DNA from: Euonymus europaeus
Lineage: Eukaryota > Streptophyta > Magnoliopsida > Celastrales > Celastraceae
Reading direction: 5' to 3'
Assembly (NCBI GenBank): GCA_963580455.1
Contig: OY756970.1
Coordinates: forward strand, 3,596,001 to 3,660,000
DNA: 64,000 bases
The position numbers were made by a program, and so were the translations under genes. Positions 50,994 to 63,900 of this stretch are shown here, piece after piece. The notes beneath the pieces were generated by a model, which was not told the DNA's origin, ran no database searches, and saw only the letters and a program-made list of their open reading frames with translations. Each line of letters begins with the position of its first letter. The stretch's first letter is position 1.

Positions 50994-52572
50994 AAACTAT
51001 CATTTTGATCACCTAAAGATGTATATCTTTTTAATTTGGTCATTATAAAATTCTTTTTTCCCAAATTTGTCACTCGAAGAATAAAAATATTCCACAAAGG
51101 CACGACGACACCGGAGGAGGTGACATGGACGCCAAAGGGAATAAACATTCATTTTGATCACCAAAAACACTTTTTTTCCATTTTGGTCACAAAAGGAACT
51201 TTTTTTCCAACTCAAAGTTAACATCACAATAGAAGTTAGAGGGTTAAAATGTGTCCTGCTTTGGATAGGTGTCCCCTCATCATCTGAAGAAGGAAGACTT
51301 TCAAGATCATCCGACTCATACGCCAGAAGAAAAGAATCGTCCTCAGCAAAATCAGTTGAGTCGTCACTCAAACTTCCATCTGATCCAGAAACATCATATT
51401 CATCATCTATAGAATCCTAACCCTCATTATCCATTGCATCATCACCGTGTGCTCCCACATCAGCTTCATTATAATCAGTCTCAGCAACAAAATTTTCATA
51501 CCATCTACATTTTCTATATCATACCCCTCATCCGCTTCAACATTCTCATTATCCACATTTCCCTCTACCCTTTCCTTTCCATATTAGTGGTATCATGTCT
51601 TGGTTGGCCATCGACGTACAAATGAATTTCTTCATGTCCCTGCACCAATTCAAGTAGCCTATATACATCTCTTTCATTTTTTAAAGTAGGATTCAGGCCT
51701 CTGAGACCCAATGTCCTCCATGTGTGCGACAATAAAATCCAAGCTCACGAAGTTAAGTTCAGAGTCATCCCACTTCCTCACTAACCCCTCCTCATACATG
51801 AATGTAGGATTCTCTTCTTGTATTGAAAACCAGACACCATAATGAATAATCAATGAAAACTTATGGGACATCTTGCTAACGCTGCACATAATAAAAAGTC
51901 ATAAAAATTTAGGACACAATCATCCATGAACCCATTAAAAACCCCATAAAAAGTCAATAGTTCTACCCCCAAAAATACTTCTTTTATGATAAAAAAAGAT
52001 AACCCACCACCACCATAAAAGAAACTCACAGAAAAACTACCCTATTCGACAAATTGGTACCACAACAAAGTAAAAAAAAAACCATTTAAACGATCCAACA
52101 TCTCTCCACTATCTATAATCACAAGCTCGGTTAAGAGCATTACCTTAACTTGAGTGAGGATTGGAATAAACTGAATCTAACTTGTGATGGGCAGCCTTGA
52201 CGCAAAGCCAGTCTAGAATGAAATCACAAATAGAAAGTGAGTAAGTATTTGATTTTGCGCTAGAGAATAAGTATCAGGTTTGTCTATTTGGGTGGGTGTT
52301 TTTTTGACTTGGCAGGAAAATTTTATTTATTTTTTATACATTTTTCATATGTGATCAAAATGAAAGAAGAAAAAAAATTTGTTTTGGTGACCAAAATGTA
52401 TACATATATATATATATATTCCTTTTGTGATAAAAAAAAATGATGTTCATTTCGTTCGACCTCCTCTGTTGAACTTTTTTTTTTCTTTTGGGTGACGAGT
52501 TTGAGAATTTTCCTTTTCAAATGATCAAATTGAAAAAATATATTTCTTTTTCAGTAATCAAAATGATAGTTT
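50994..52572 (-). mobile_element. MULE with long TIRs, N-terminal transposase only
   Basis: Long imperfect inverted repeats bound the element: AAACTATCATTTTGATCAC at 50994 and its counterpart, ending in ATGATAGTTT, at 52572. Similarity extends at least 150 bp inward. Inside, on the minus strand, are fragments of a MuDR-family transposase N-terminus: 51889-51674 (FSLIIHYGVWFSIQEE) and 51371-51009 (acidic, DDLESLPSSDDEG). The MULE catalytic domain and SWIM zinc finger are absent, so it is non-autonomous. No clear 9-bp duplication was found. Confidence 0.7.
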
Positions 52573-52688
52573 ACTTTATTATATTTATATATATACACAC
52601 ACACGCATCAATTGTTTTCACAGATAGAAAATTGAACATAACGTAATAAAAAAAATTATAAAATAATAATAATTCTAATCAACAGAAA

Positions 52689-53291
52689 TTAACAATTAAC
52701 GGAGGAAGAAGAAGAAGTGACAAAGACTTGAATCTGGTTCAGGAAGCTCACATGCTGAGGCCTATCTTCCCTCTTCACATAGCCATTCGCTTCCTTATCC
52801 GAATACTCGCCAAGCCCTCTCTTTCCGTTCCGCCTCCACATCTCCGCCGCGTAACTCCCGTGCGCGTAATACGCCTCCGCCCGGACACAATTTTCTCCGC
52901 CACCATCTTCATCTTCAGAGGGTCCCACCACCACCACCTGGATGGGCAATCGCTCGTAGTGGCCGAGCGTGGTGCCTTCCAGCTCGTCGATTCGGGCGAG
53001 GCCGCGGTCCGAGACGGCGTAGAGCTCGCCGGAGACAGTGCGGGAACCAGGGACACTAGGGAAATTGAGGAGGAAAGGGACCTTGTAGGGACCGCACACA
53101 AGGGGATATTTCTCTACGGTCCGGTATGTGCCCTTGAAGACAGCGTCTCCGGTTCGCATGAGATCCTGCAAAAGGGTATGATTCCAGAAGCCTCGCTTTA
53201 GGGTCCCGTACGTGAATACCAGATGAGTCTGAGTTTTTGTCGTTGTTGTCGTGGAGTCTTCGGATTCGGATCCTCCATCCTCAATGCCCAT
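52689..53291 (-). CDS. AIG2/GGACT-like gamma-glutamylcyclotransferase
   Basis: Intronless 200-aa protein of the gamma-glutamylcyclotransferase/AIG2-like fold, similar to the putative plant enzyme encoded by At3g02910. The substrate-binding loop YGTLKRG is at residues 28-34 and the catalytic-glutamate region DELEG at 102-106. Such enzymes cyclise gamma-glutamyl groups to 5-oxoproline, linking to glutathione turnover; the substrate of this subgroup is not settled. The first 20 residues are acidic and Thr-rich ([10 protein letters not shown]) and lack a targeting signal. The acidic loop [11 protein letters not shown] interrupts the fold surface. The start is the first ATG, directly after a GA-rich leader. 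Length agrees with the family. Confidence 0.88.
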   Translation of the reverse strand: MGIEDGGSESEDSTTTTTKTQTHLVFTYGTLKRGFWNHTLLQDLMRTGDAVFKGTYRTVEKYPLVCGPYKVPFLLNFPSVPGSRTVSGELYAVSDRGLARIDELEGTTLGHYERLPIQVVVVGPSEDEDGGGENCVRAEAYYAHGSYAAEMWRRNGKRGLGEYSDKEANGYVKREDRPQHVSFLNQIQVFVTSSSSSVNC

Positions 53292-53302
53292 TTTAGATCT
53301 GA

Positions 53303-53303
<1 letters not shown>

Positions 53304-53343
<40 letters not shown>
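53304..53343. repeat. (GA)n microsatellite in 5' leader
   Basis: About 20 GA units, 13 bp upstream of the minus-strand cyclotransferase ATG; transcribed as (CT)n if the leader extends through it. CT-rich leaders are common in plants. Confidence 0.9.
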
Positions 53344-53346
<3 letters not shown>

Positions 53347-54036
53347 TAGGGAACGCCGTGCGTATATTATTTTGATTGGAGACCTACAAGGCTACATATA
53401 CGGTGTTGAGATTCTAATTACCAAAACGGGATGGGCCCAATTAAAAAACGGTCTATTAACATAATGGTATAAAAATATTCTCTCTCCGTCGTTAGATTAA
53501 TTTTTCTAATTTTTATTATTAAAAAAATATAAATATTCATTTTATCCTAATAAATAATTTGATACTTTTTTTTTATCTCACTAAAATTTGAGAATTGTCT
53601 ATAGAATTTTTTGTTGGTAATTTTTATCGGTAGGTAATCTAAATATCGATGGGAAAATTTTCATTGATAATTATCGATGGATTTTTTTATCAGTAATCTG
53701 TCAACGAAAAGTTAATTTTTATCGACCAAAAAAATTATAAAAATAAATTTTGCCTATAATTCGTCGGCAAAAAATTAAATTTCATCGGTAATTCGTCGGG
53801 AAAAAAACAAATCATCAGTTATTCGTCGATAAAATAATGGAAAATAAATTATTTTCATTGCTCTTAAATTTTCCATTGATAATAAACTAAATCTCCATAT
53901 CCATTTTTGTCATATCTTTTTCACAATAAAATTTTGAAAAATCATTTATAGATATTGACCAAGTCAATGTTCACATGTCGTTCATTGAAATGGAATATAC
54001 GACGTCCAGTCCTTTGGCACTAGACGCAAGTAAACA

Positions 54037-54074
<38 letters not shown>

Positions 54075-55280
54075 TCATCAGAATTAAATTTATTTTGTTT
54101 TCTTATTATTTATGCAACAAGACATGCCCAATGATTGGTTGGGGAGAATAGGGGTTGAGGCAAAGGAATGAGTTTTGTCAAAACTCATTCTCTTGTTTGA
54201 CTTGTATAAAACATTGACCCGAGCCCTATTCTCTAGGTGAGCTTGGTTATTCTCCTTTTGTGGAGTTTTTTTTTTAAAAAAAATAATGACAATTTTATCC
54301 TTTAATTAAAATAACATAAAATTATCAATTTATTAGAAAAAAAAGGTAACACAATATTTCTATCTATATTACAATTCATTCAAACCAAAACTCATATTCA
54401 TTCTCACATTAACCAAACATACAAAATTTTATGTTTAAACTCATTCACTCTTCTCTATTCTTCCTATCTCAATAAGCTCATATTCAGCTCATCTTAAACT
54501 CATTCCCCCTTTCAACCAAATTTGGGGTGAGTAGTGAAATCCTCTAAGATTCCTTCTTTTATTGATGTATTGCTAGTCAGTCAAGATATGATTTAAACTA
54601 ACAATTTCAACCGTTGGTTTAGAGTATGTATGATAGCGTATAAGCTGATATAGAGAGATCAACTGAGCTATAAGCTGACATATATGCTCTATCAAACGGA
54701 TAAGCATACGTGAACCCAAGAAAAGAAGAAAAAGAAAGTATGAGATTCTCAAAGCAACAAAATCAATAGATTTATCCAAACCAAAATCAAGAACAGTGAT
54801 AGATAGAGACTAGAGGAAATATTGAATCACTCAAATTCAAACCCTATCGGATAACAATATCTGAGGTTGGCTGATATAGACTGAGGAAAGTGACGGAGTA
54901 AATCAAACTGTGAGTCGGTGAGGAGGTTTGGTGAACGATGGAGCGTGAGGGAAGATAGAAGAAGGAAGAAGAAGATTATGGTAAAAGTGGTAGGAACATG
55001 ATCGGTGTTTAAAGATGGAGTTTCAATAAAATGAACATGAGAAAATGAGGGGTGTAAATAGCACTTATCATCTATATTATTATTATCCGATTTATTTTAT
55101 TTATGTAGTCTAAAGCCCATTAAACCTAGGGACAAAGATTGTGGACTGCATTAGTAATATTGGGGGCCCAAACCCATGAGTCCGAAAAAGTCCATGGGAA
55201 GTTGAGCAAAAGCTTCGGACTAACTATTTATTTCCACGGAAAAGGTATCATATATATGAGTGGCTTGGGGCATGCTGTAA
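53344..55280. other. intergenic
   Basis: Promoter side of the cyclotransferase gene, then AT-rich DNA. A compound (AT)n(GT)n microsatellite lies at 54036-54075. 54130-54530 begins and ends with GGTTGGGG-like / CCCCCTTTCAACC-like inverted sequence and may be an old MITE. No gene was recognised; the frame at 54573-54779 has no domain. Confidence 0.4.
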
Positions 55281-55530
55281 TAATATTTTTTAAAAAATAA
55301 AAATTATAAATATGTGTATTCCACCTAACAAATCCAATGTTATAAATATTTTTTGCAATAAAAATCAAATTCGATATGAAAAAGACTTGACAATTCTATA
55401 TCGTTGTATATACAAATTAAAACATATTATATTTTAATTACGATAAATTTAATTTTTATTTTTGAAAAAAAAATCGTTGGATTCATTAGCCCGAATATTA
55501 CACATTTATGATTTTTTTTATTAAAAAAAA
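55281..55530. mobile_element. snapback MITE, copy 3 (diverged)
   Basis: Inverted arms with TAAAAATTATAAATATGTGT near 55297 and complementary TTACACATTTATGATTTTTT near 55498. The left arm has CAATAAAAATCAAATTCG as in the other family members. Ends are approximate. Confidence 0.45.
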
Positions 55531-56169
55531 TTGACGCATGAAAATGGCTAGGACAGAACCCGGGCACACCATATATATATATATATATATAGCACCAAAC
55601 ATGCATTTATTGTGGATGGTGATATTACATAACCTAAATTGACAAGTTTATAAATAAGCATCCCTACGAATGTGAGTTGTTCGGTTGTTGAACTGAGTTG
55701 TATGTAATCTCAAACTCTGAATTCGAACCCCATCATCTTTCCATGATTCAAAAAAAATACTCATCCTAATCAGCCTAATAAAAACACCACATTAACCTCA
55801 CTTCCATGAGCAGCATTGTAGCTTCCAAGAATCTAACGTTGTATTCCGAATGGAAGTGATAATGACTATCAAATCTAGATTCTTGCACAAGTTTTGATTA
55901 AGAACAAATAAGAATACTTTTACAATCTTATCCTAATTTTTATAGACAACTCCTAAATTAGCACTCAATAACAATCTGAATATCACGTGTGGGCCTAATT
56001 GAAATGATTATTTGGCCCATATGCGAGGAGGGATTTTTTTTATAGTATTTAATTAAATAAATCAACCGCTTTAAATGATAATCTAGTGGTTAATTATTTT
56101 ATGGAACTAGATCATATAGACTTGAAAGATCGTGAGCTTAATTGTCACTAAGAGCAATATTCTTATGAC
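55531..56169. other. intergenic with tRNA-like motif
   Basis: An (AT)n run at 55570-55590, then a possible SINE at 55662-55760 with a B-box-like ATTCGAACCCC (55721). Nothing else was recognised. Confidence 0.35.
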
Positions 56170-56950
56170 TAGGGTTGGAGCCAGGAATTTATATGTCCGG
56201 GGGAGACAAAGCTTTTGATTTTTTGGGGGCTATTTACTAAAAAACAAAGTAATTTCTCGTTAATTATGTCAAGATCAAAATGAAAAATGAAAGTATCATG
56301 TATTGATCAACTAATGGATGCTTGGAGTAGATATGAGAGAGAAGTTGAACCTTTGGGCTTTGAGTTATTTGGACTGGGAGGTACAACTGAGCTTTAGTTT
56401 ATTAATTCATTATTTGCATATAATTTTTTTAAAATAAGGATGACTCAAATTTAAACTCATATCTCATGAAATTAGCTCTTGAATTAAAAAAAATTTGTAA
56501 GATTTTACCCGAAGAAGTAAAAATACCAATTGAAGTATTAAATTATTAGCAAACAATTGATGATGATTTTCTAAATGCATGAATTGCATATAAAATATCA
56601 TTGATCATTCTGGTAACGGTAGCCTCCACATAGAAATTTGGTTTTTCAATGCATATAAAATACTATTAACTATTTCAATAACGATAGCATCTGCAGAGAG
56701 AAGTTCTCAAAGTTGAAGATTTTAAAATCATATCTTCGATGCATCATATAAGAAGAAATGTTAAATGAGTTAGTTATGTTGTATATTGAAAGTGATTTTA
56801 CGAAAAAGTTAATTACGCAATTAATTATTTTACATCTCAAAATATTAGAAGAATCATATTTAAATTATATGCAATATTTAAATTATTTTTAAAGAAGACT
56901 TCTTTTTTAGAATTCGCCTCGAACCTCGAAAATTCAGGTACACCGCTTAG
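56170..56950 (+). pseudogene. hAT transposase relic (ZMYM1-like, C-terminal)
   Basis: Broken plus-strand frames carry the hAT dimerisation region: VTVAST, then KFSKLKILKSYLRC and EEMLNELVMLYIE, matching the usual ASAERSFSKLKLIKSYLRS segment. A 50-bp internal duplication (56586-56636 and 56651-56702) splits the motif. Many stops; non-functional. Ends are not defined. Confidence 0.65.
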
Positions 56951-57234
56951 GATAAGTAATGATATACTTCTTTTCATGACCACTTAATATGATGATAACG
57001 CCATTGGAATGATTGCTAGAGAAAAGTAGAGCTTTATATGCCAAGAATTATATGAGAGAAAGATTTTTCCATGAACCAGCTATAAGTGAACGAATCCAGC
57101 CAAACATAGTTTTGCTTTATGAGCTAGCATTGCTTTTTAATTGGGCAATCCAACGTCCTTCAATAATGCATATATACAACACATATCGCAACTTTAACAT
57201 ACATACATACATATATATATATATAGATATATAT
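56951..57234. other. spacer with TA microsatellite
   Basis: About 280 bp ending in an ACAT/AT repeat (57200-57234) that borders the hairpin element. Nothing coding recognised. Confidence 0.4.
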
Positions 57235-57569
57235 GAGAAATTTTCTTATAAGGACCTAAGCTTTTGGGATATAAGACATTTTTAAAAAAAAATTGAAAAA
57301 ATTATATTTATGGTTGATCGGTTTTACGAATCTACTGATATATTTTTTTGTTTCAAACAAAAATCAAATGTTACCCGAAAAGTAGATGAAATATTTTGTG
57401 TTCTATATTTTTTGTTTCATCCACTTTTCGGGTAACATTTGATTTTTGTTTGAAACAAAAAATATATCAGTAGATTCGTAAAACCGATCAAACATAAACA
57501 TAATTTTTTCAAATTTTTTAAAAAATGTCTTGTACCCCAAAAACTTAGGTCCTTATAAGGGAATTTCCC
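57235..57569. mobile_element. snapback MITE, copy 4 (near-perfect hairpin)
   Basis: Two inverted arms of about 155 bp (57235-57392 and 57416-57569), over 90% complementary by eye, with a loop of about 24 bp. Outer ends are CTTATAAGGACCTAAG / CTTAGGTCCTTATAAG and inner ends GTTACCCGAAAAGT / ACTTTTCGGGTAAC. It is flanked on both sides by TATATAT microsatellite. The arms contain the family core (TTTGTTTCAAACAAAAATC). No protein. A transcript through it would fold into a long hairpin. Confidence 0.85.
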
Positions 57570-59045
57570 TATATATATATATGAAGGATGTTCACATATA
57601 GTTAAAATAAATACCTCTATTTTTAAATCGCTAGATCTAACCAAATGTTAAAAGTTAATTTAGGGTTTAATGGTCGGGAAAATTATTTTAAGAAAGAAAG
57701 GAAAAAAGTTTATTTTTAGGGTTTAAATTTTAATTTTTAACGTATAAGATTAGATTTAGAGTTTAATCTCTATCATTTTGTCAGACTCAATCGCTTAGAA
57801 GTGGAGGTACTTATTTTAATTAAAATAAAAATGTATTTATTAGAGAATTTATGTGTGTCTATATATATATACAGGTTTGATGATATAGAAAAATAACTAC
57901 AAAGAAAATAAGGAGAGAGCGGAGATACAATTATTGTAGCTAAAATTGGTTACAATCACCCCAAAAATTATGTTAAAATATAGTTTAAAAATATTATTGA
58001 GTATTTTAGTGTTCGTAATGTTAAAATATCATAGATATTGAAGGGAAGAAAATGGTAATACTAAATCCTAAATTTTAAACTCCTTTTTTTTTGGTAGCTT
58101 GAACTTGGGTACCACTAAATTCGAATATATGCCTTAATCATCTCGATTAAGGGGTTGTTGACCACTAAATCTTGGATTGGGGCGAGATCCAAGAACTCGT
58201 CCTACCCCGACCCTACCCTAGGTCAAAAGGTAAAATGTAAGATGCGAGTTATGCAGCCCAACAGTAAAGGGAGAGAGGTTTTTCATGCTGTCCACCAAAG
58301 GATGGCTCACCAGCGCTGAGCAACAAAGGCGTGTCGCTGACGCGACTTGAACCCAAACACCAAAATACGCTAACAGACAAGCTACTACTCATACTTAAGG
58401 GTCACGCCCCCCAGGTCATCGATGGATCATATGCACTAAATATTAAATCCTACATCTTAAACTAAAATTTTAAATTCTAAACTTTAAATTCTAAATTTTT
58501 AGCTCATAGACTCTAATTTAATATTTAGACAAAAAAATAATCATGATTTAAGATAATTTTTTTAGAATAATTGCATTAAATTGTAGCACCCCCATCCCAT
58601 ACTTTATATGTATTTATATTTCGGTTTCTACTATAACGTCTTTGACACGCCACGTGTCGAACCAAGATCCAACATCTGTACTATTATTTTTTGTTTTTTT
58701 GTTTTTTTTTCTTTCTGGGTTTACAAAATACAAATGCTTTGAGAAATTCAGAAACACTTGGTCCAAACAAATTAAAATTAACATTTTTTTAATAATCATA
58801 AGAAAAGTTGAGAAAGGGAGGGCCAAAATCAGTTCCTTGAAAGAAACGCATCTATATATATATTGGTCCAGGTTCGGAGTGAGGTTCGGTTTTGTAGACT
58901 TTTTTATAAGCTTGATGAGATAAGTAAGCACCTTCCTCCCCCATCCACCACTACAAACTAGTCCTCTCTCCCCACTCTCTTTTCTTCTCTCTCTCAAAAA
59001 GTTTTCAAAGAAAGTTCCACTTTCTTCCACCAACACTGTCCATAA
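57570..59045. other. intergenic and PLATZ upstream region
   Basis: AT-rich sequence with an unrecognised GC-richer block at 58150-58430. The PLATZ promoter occupies the right end, with a pyrimidine-rich leader (58960-59000). Confidence 0.4.
58851..58863 (+). promoter_or_regulatory. TATA box of PLATZ gene
   Basis: CTATATATATATT, 183 bp before the ATG, followed by a CT-rich leader. Spacing suits a plant core promoter with a leader of about 150 bases. Confidence 0.5.
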
Positions 59046-60606
59046 ATGATCAGTATTGATCAAGAGATCAAACCCATAAGCAGAAGAATCATGGTTAGCT
59101 CCCCCAATCGAAAAACCTGTTTTATTTAAAAACCCAGTTTTTAATTCTCTGCAAAATTGATTGTGTTTGTGATTGAATTAGGGAGGAGGCGGCCCAGATG
59201 ATGACGGTGATGGTGATGATAGAGAAGATGATATAAAGTGGCCACTTTGGTTGTGTCCACTTCTTCAAACAAGTTTCTTTGTTCAATGCAAATTCCATGC
59301 TGATGCACACAAAAGTGAATGCAATATGTATTGCTTGGATTGTATGAATGGTGCCCTTTGTTCTCTCTGCTTATCATCCCACAAAGATCATAGAGCTATT
59401 CAGGTACGGATTTCAATTTGTGGGTTTTTTTGGTCTTCACTGCCTGGAATTGATTTTGAGGAATCTACAATGGCATCCAGGGAACCTAATTTTGTAATTT
59501 CCCCTGTTAAATTATACACAATCACAGGAATTTTACATTGGTTTCACCAATCAATCACATGTTTCTTGTGGGTTCTTGAGCTTAATCAACTGTTGATTGA
59601 CAAAAAGGGCACATGGGTTTCATTGACTTTTCTATTTACTTTTTTAATGGGGGCAATATAACAGTTTTTGTTAGTTTTTTCTGGTAAATGAATCTTTCTT
59701 TTTTGGTGTTGTTGATTCTAAGCAGATAAGGAGATCATCATACCATGATGTGATAAGGGTTTCAGAGATTCAGAAGTTCTTGGACATAACAGGAGTTCAG
59801 ACCTATATAATCAATAGTGCCAGAATTGTGTTCTTGAATGAAAGGCCTCAGCCCAGGCGTGGTAAAGGTGTCACCAATACTTGCCAAGTCTGTGAGCGCA
59901 GTTTGCTTGATTCCTTCAATTTCTGCTCACTTGGTTGCAAGGTATATTACTATTTGTTTCAAAATCATCATCATTGCTTCATTTCTGTATGTTAGTTGAG
60001 GGAATTCTCCAGTTTTAGGCAATAAATTGAAATGGGTTTTGTCCTTTTTTAGAATTTTTAAACCCTTAATTATCATAATTGTTTCACTTTCAGCAGCTAA
60101 TATAGGGATTTCTTCAATTTTAGGCAGGCAATTGAAATGGGTTTTGTCCTTTTGTTTCAAGCTAATTTAGGGATTAATCCAATTTTAGGCCTGAAATTGA
60201 AATGGGTTTTTTCCTCTCTAGACTCTCTGTTCTTTCCCATTTTAGTTTTTTCAATGTAGAACGTATCCAATTTAATTCCTGAAAATCAATTATATTCTGT
60301 TTTCCCCTTTTGAATTGATTGACATTTGATATGTTATGGTCAAGAAAGGAAGTTATTTTACATTGGTTGGTGTTGAAACTTGCTTAGACTGTTGGGACAT
60401 CAAAAAACTTTCTGAAGAGGAAAATATGCAAGAAGTTGGATGATTCAGACACTGAGGAATCGCTGAATGTTAGCATGAAGAGAAGACGACGAAGCTTTAC
60501 GCCGTCAACACCGCCTCCGACCACCATGAGCTACAGAACTGGTGGCAAGAGGAGGAAGGGAGTTCCACACAGATCTCCAATGGGAGGATTTATCATAGAA
60601 TACTAA
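59046..60606 (+). CDS. PLATZ: PLATZ zinc-dependent DNA-binding protein
   Basis: Plant AT-rich sequence and zinc-binding transcription factor of 234 aa. Exons: 59046-59093, 59182-59403, 59726-59941 and 60388-60606, all GT-AG and phase 0. An acidic N-terminal segment ([13 protein letters not shown]) precedes the domain. Residues 40-165 hold the Cys/His PLATZ core: [68 protein letters not shown] and FNFCSLGCK. The C-terminus has a basic nuclear-localisation candidate (KRRRR, 193-197) and a Ser/Thr/Pro-rich tail. Family members bind A/T-rich DNA, mostly repress transcription, and act in cell proliferation, seed and stress programs. The target genes of this copy are unknown. The start is the first ATG after the CT-rich leader. 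Confidence 0.93.
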
Positions 60607-60936
60607 TAAAAACAGTACTGGTCATAGATAGATATACCAATACATATACAGGTATAGTATCCAAAACAATATCATCACCACATATATGTATCTGGTTTTT
60701 ATGTATGTTACAGCATCTGAGCCTCCGTTCCCGGAGGCCGGTGTTGGAGAACGAAAGTATAAGGTCCAACAATGTAGATAGAAGAAGTGAATAATGAACA
60801 GACTATAGATGGTTGATGCGGTATGTTAGGATTGCTAGGCTTAGTTTTGATGCTACTTTTATAGGGATGAAGGGTATATTATCTAAATGTGTACATACTA
60901 TATGCTTGGCGAGGAGATGTTGTGCTGTGAAAAATG

Positions 60937-60942
60937 AATAAA
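60937..60942 (+). terminator. possible polyadenylation signal of PLATZ
   Basis: AATAAA about 330 bp after the stop codon, in an A-rich context. Plant signals are loose, so this is tentative. Confidence 0.4.
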
Positions 60943-63900
60943 ATGAGTAGTAAGATTGAAGTTGAGTGTTATAGTTGGAAACATTTCCCCTTTCTTGTTT
61001 TTTGTATTATATGAATACAAGTAACATGTAGTCTATTTTTGATGCTGAGTGTTCTCAGAAAATTGTGCATGTCAGACAAACACATGGTAATTCTTTGTAC
61101 GGCAGAGTAAAAATATAGAACCCATGACTTCCAATTGAAAAAAAAAAATGTTCGCTTGTGAACATAGTTTGTGAGTGTCCAACTCATGGAATCGAATCGA
61201 ACCCATGACTTTATGGGAATCTCTCTTGAACATAGTTTTGTTTTTTCACAATATTAGTTAAAAAAAATGACACTTTTGAGATGGATGATATCAGGATAGG
61301 AGGATTTGAGTTCAAACCTTAGGTTTCACAATTATAAACTCCACTTTCTCTGAATTTCCCAGACTCCAAACCCAAGTGAGTAAAATGTACTTTTGAGAAT
61401 CTGGAAGGTCATGCATTCACATGTAGTATAAAGATTCCGGTAATACCGGTAATTGATTTTTTTTTAAAAAAAAATCAATTAATTATTATAATGATTTTAT
61501 TGTAGAGAAAATGACCGGATACATGCCGCCCAGGCGGACCTGAAAATTGGCGTGAGTGTAATGCTACTTTTTATTCAATGCCACGTCTGCCATTACTTCA
61601 ATAATTGTCCCTTTTTTATTTTTTTTTATTTCGCACTGATAGGGAAGGCCGCCCCCTCCTTTTGACTCTGGTCTGTTCTTGGATTAGGGTCCGCACAGAT
61701 TTGTCTTTTTCAAACTCACACGAGAGTCGAGTTCAAACTCGTTTGAGTTCAAGAAATTGGTCTAACAAACCTTCCTTATAGACCTAGGCCCGATCATTCA
61801 AACTCACAGTCAAGGTTTAGAAAAATCGATTGTTATTAATGAGGGTGTTTGATCTCATTTATATATGTAGCCCTAAATTCTCACATCTAAGCGATGTGAG
61901 ATTGACACGACACATCTTAGCTATACATCTAAGCGATGAAGCGCTGTATTTGGACTCCGTCCTAACATTTAGTAAAGGGGTTGATTTATGTTCTTTTCCT
62001 CACATTATAATAATGAAAATGATTTATTTGGATCCTTTGGCTAGGTATTATGAGTTCATCAACATATTATGGATTTTTCTGTACTAAATGTATGGTTTTG
62101 TTGCTCTCAGTTTTTGGTTCACTTCACTATGAAATGAAACTTTGGCTGGCGTCACCTAAGGATAGAGTGGGCTCCCACCTTTCATCTATCTAACTTGCCT
62201 CATCCATGATGTCAAAGTAGTTCACAATCATGATATGCTCATAATAAATGGCAAAATGGCTTCACTTGGCAGCCATTTTTAATCACCTATTCAATCAACT
62301 AGTACACCACCAACTTACTTGCATCATATGCTTTTGTTTTTGAATTGCATCACATGGTTGTTTTACTCTACTAACTCTTAACTTAGGAAATCACTGAGAA
62401 ATAATTTAGTCGATAAATTTTTCTGGGATAAAATTGTATGAACTCGAGAGATTCTAAGTTCAATTTCTACTGAAAATAATCTCTCTGTGGCTTACATTGA
62501 GTTTAACCCACTTATCCGATTTTAAAAACTAGAGATTATTTAGCATAGAGGAATTACATATATAGATGGCACCAACCTTTGAATAATGATGCCCACAAAA
62601 AAAAGGGGCACTTGCTCACCAAATCCTGGTTTGGCTAACGGTCCAACAACCCCTTTTATACCTCACAATGTTTTCCTAGGTTAGGACATATATTTGGGTT
62701 TGTATTTCAAATACTGGATTTCAACTAAATTTTCTCACAGATTTATTAGTTAGTCAATCTCAGAATGCTTAGTAGTAATAAGGCTTTGAAGATGATACCA
62801 GTCAATATATCACCCTTTATTTGGTCAAAGAATGGAAGCCAAAAGTCAATGTTTCAGTTCAAAATATACCCAGCAAAGAAATACCAGATTTAGAAGGGAA
62901 AAAAAATCAACTCAGACCTTTGAATATTAGCTTGACTGGCAGAATAACTTGGTCAATAACCCTGAAAATTGGCTTTTCCATCTCTTGTAAGACAACCAAA
63001 TTTTCTGCCTTGGCACTGGGGTTCAATAGTACTCTGGTCAGGAGTTCTTTTTTCAGGCAAGAGACACAGAAAAAACGGTAGTGCTGTACATAACTTAGGT
63101 GGCATGCCATCAAAGCAAGTCAACGAGACTATTCTAAAAATTTAACAAAAATTTTAAAATTCAAAAGTTGAATTTATCAAATTAATTTCTCTCTACTCTT
63201 CCCACATGCATTCTTTCTCCTCTCAATCTCTCAAATTAACACCACACACACATACTCTCTCTCTCTCTCAACATAGGAAGTCAACGTCGAAATCTGGTAG
63301 CCATTTTCACCGAAAAATTGATGGGTCGGGTGCGCCTCAACTCAAGGAGTCGAATGGTGGTGGGGTTGCATGGAGATGTCGTCGGAGTTGCTTGAATTGA
63401 CCATTTTTTTTTCTTGTGGTGGATGTCATCTTTTGCGGCGATTTAAGAGGCTGTTACCGATGAGTGTTATGAGTTTCGTTGTTTGAAGCTTGAGAGATCT
63501 TTTGAAGATGGTGACTGCCAGAACGGTGGTCTTAAAAGTTGTAAGTGAAAATGTAATATAACACTGTGACAATGTAATACTCTACGATGACAATGTACTA
63601 AGACATTGTTGCTATGCATTATATCTAGAGTTTCGTCGTCGGTTAGTGAGGGAGACTAGCTGTGTTCTATTTGGTTTTAGAGATTTCTTATCGATTTTCA
63701 ATTTTTTGAGACCAAATGTGTTGCAATTGGTGATTGGACGTCCAAGTTTCGTTTCGATCAATGAGGGAGAAATGATGAAGCGTATCAGCGCCTGTTTTTT
63801 TGTTTTTACTTTTTTATTTATGGTTTAAAATTTATGTGACATGTTTAATCGGCATGACAAATAGATTATGAAGGTTTATAGACAAAATTTGTATGAATGT

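Noticed and set aside
52728..53201. 157-codon plus-strand frame
   Set aside because: Antisense shadow of the cyclotransferase gene, whose minus-strand product has clear family motifs.
62821..63081. 86-codon plus-strand frame
   Set aside because: No plausible start context or homology, surrounded by AT-rich noncoding DNA.
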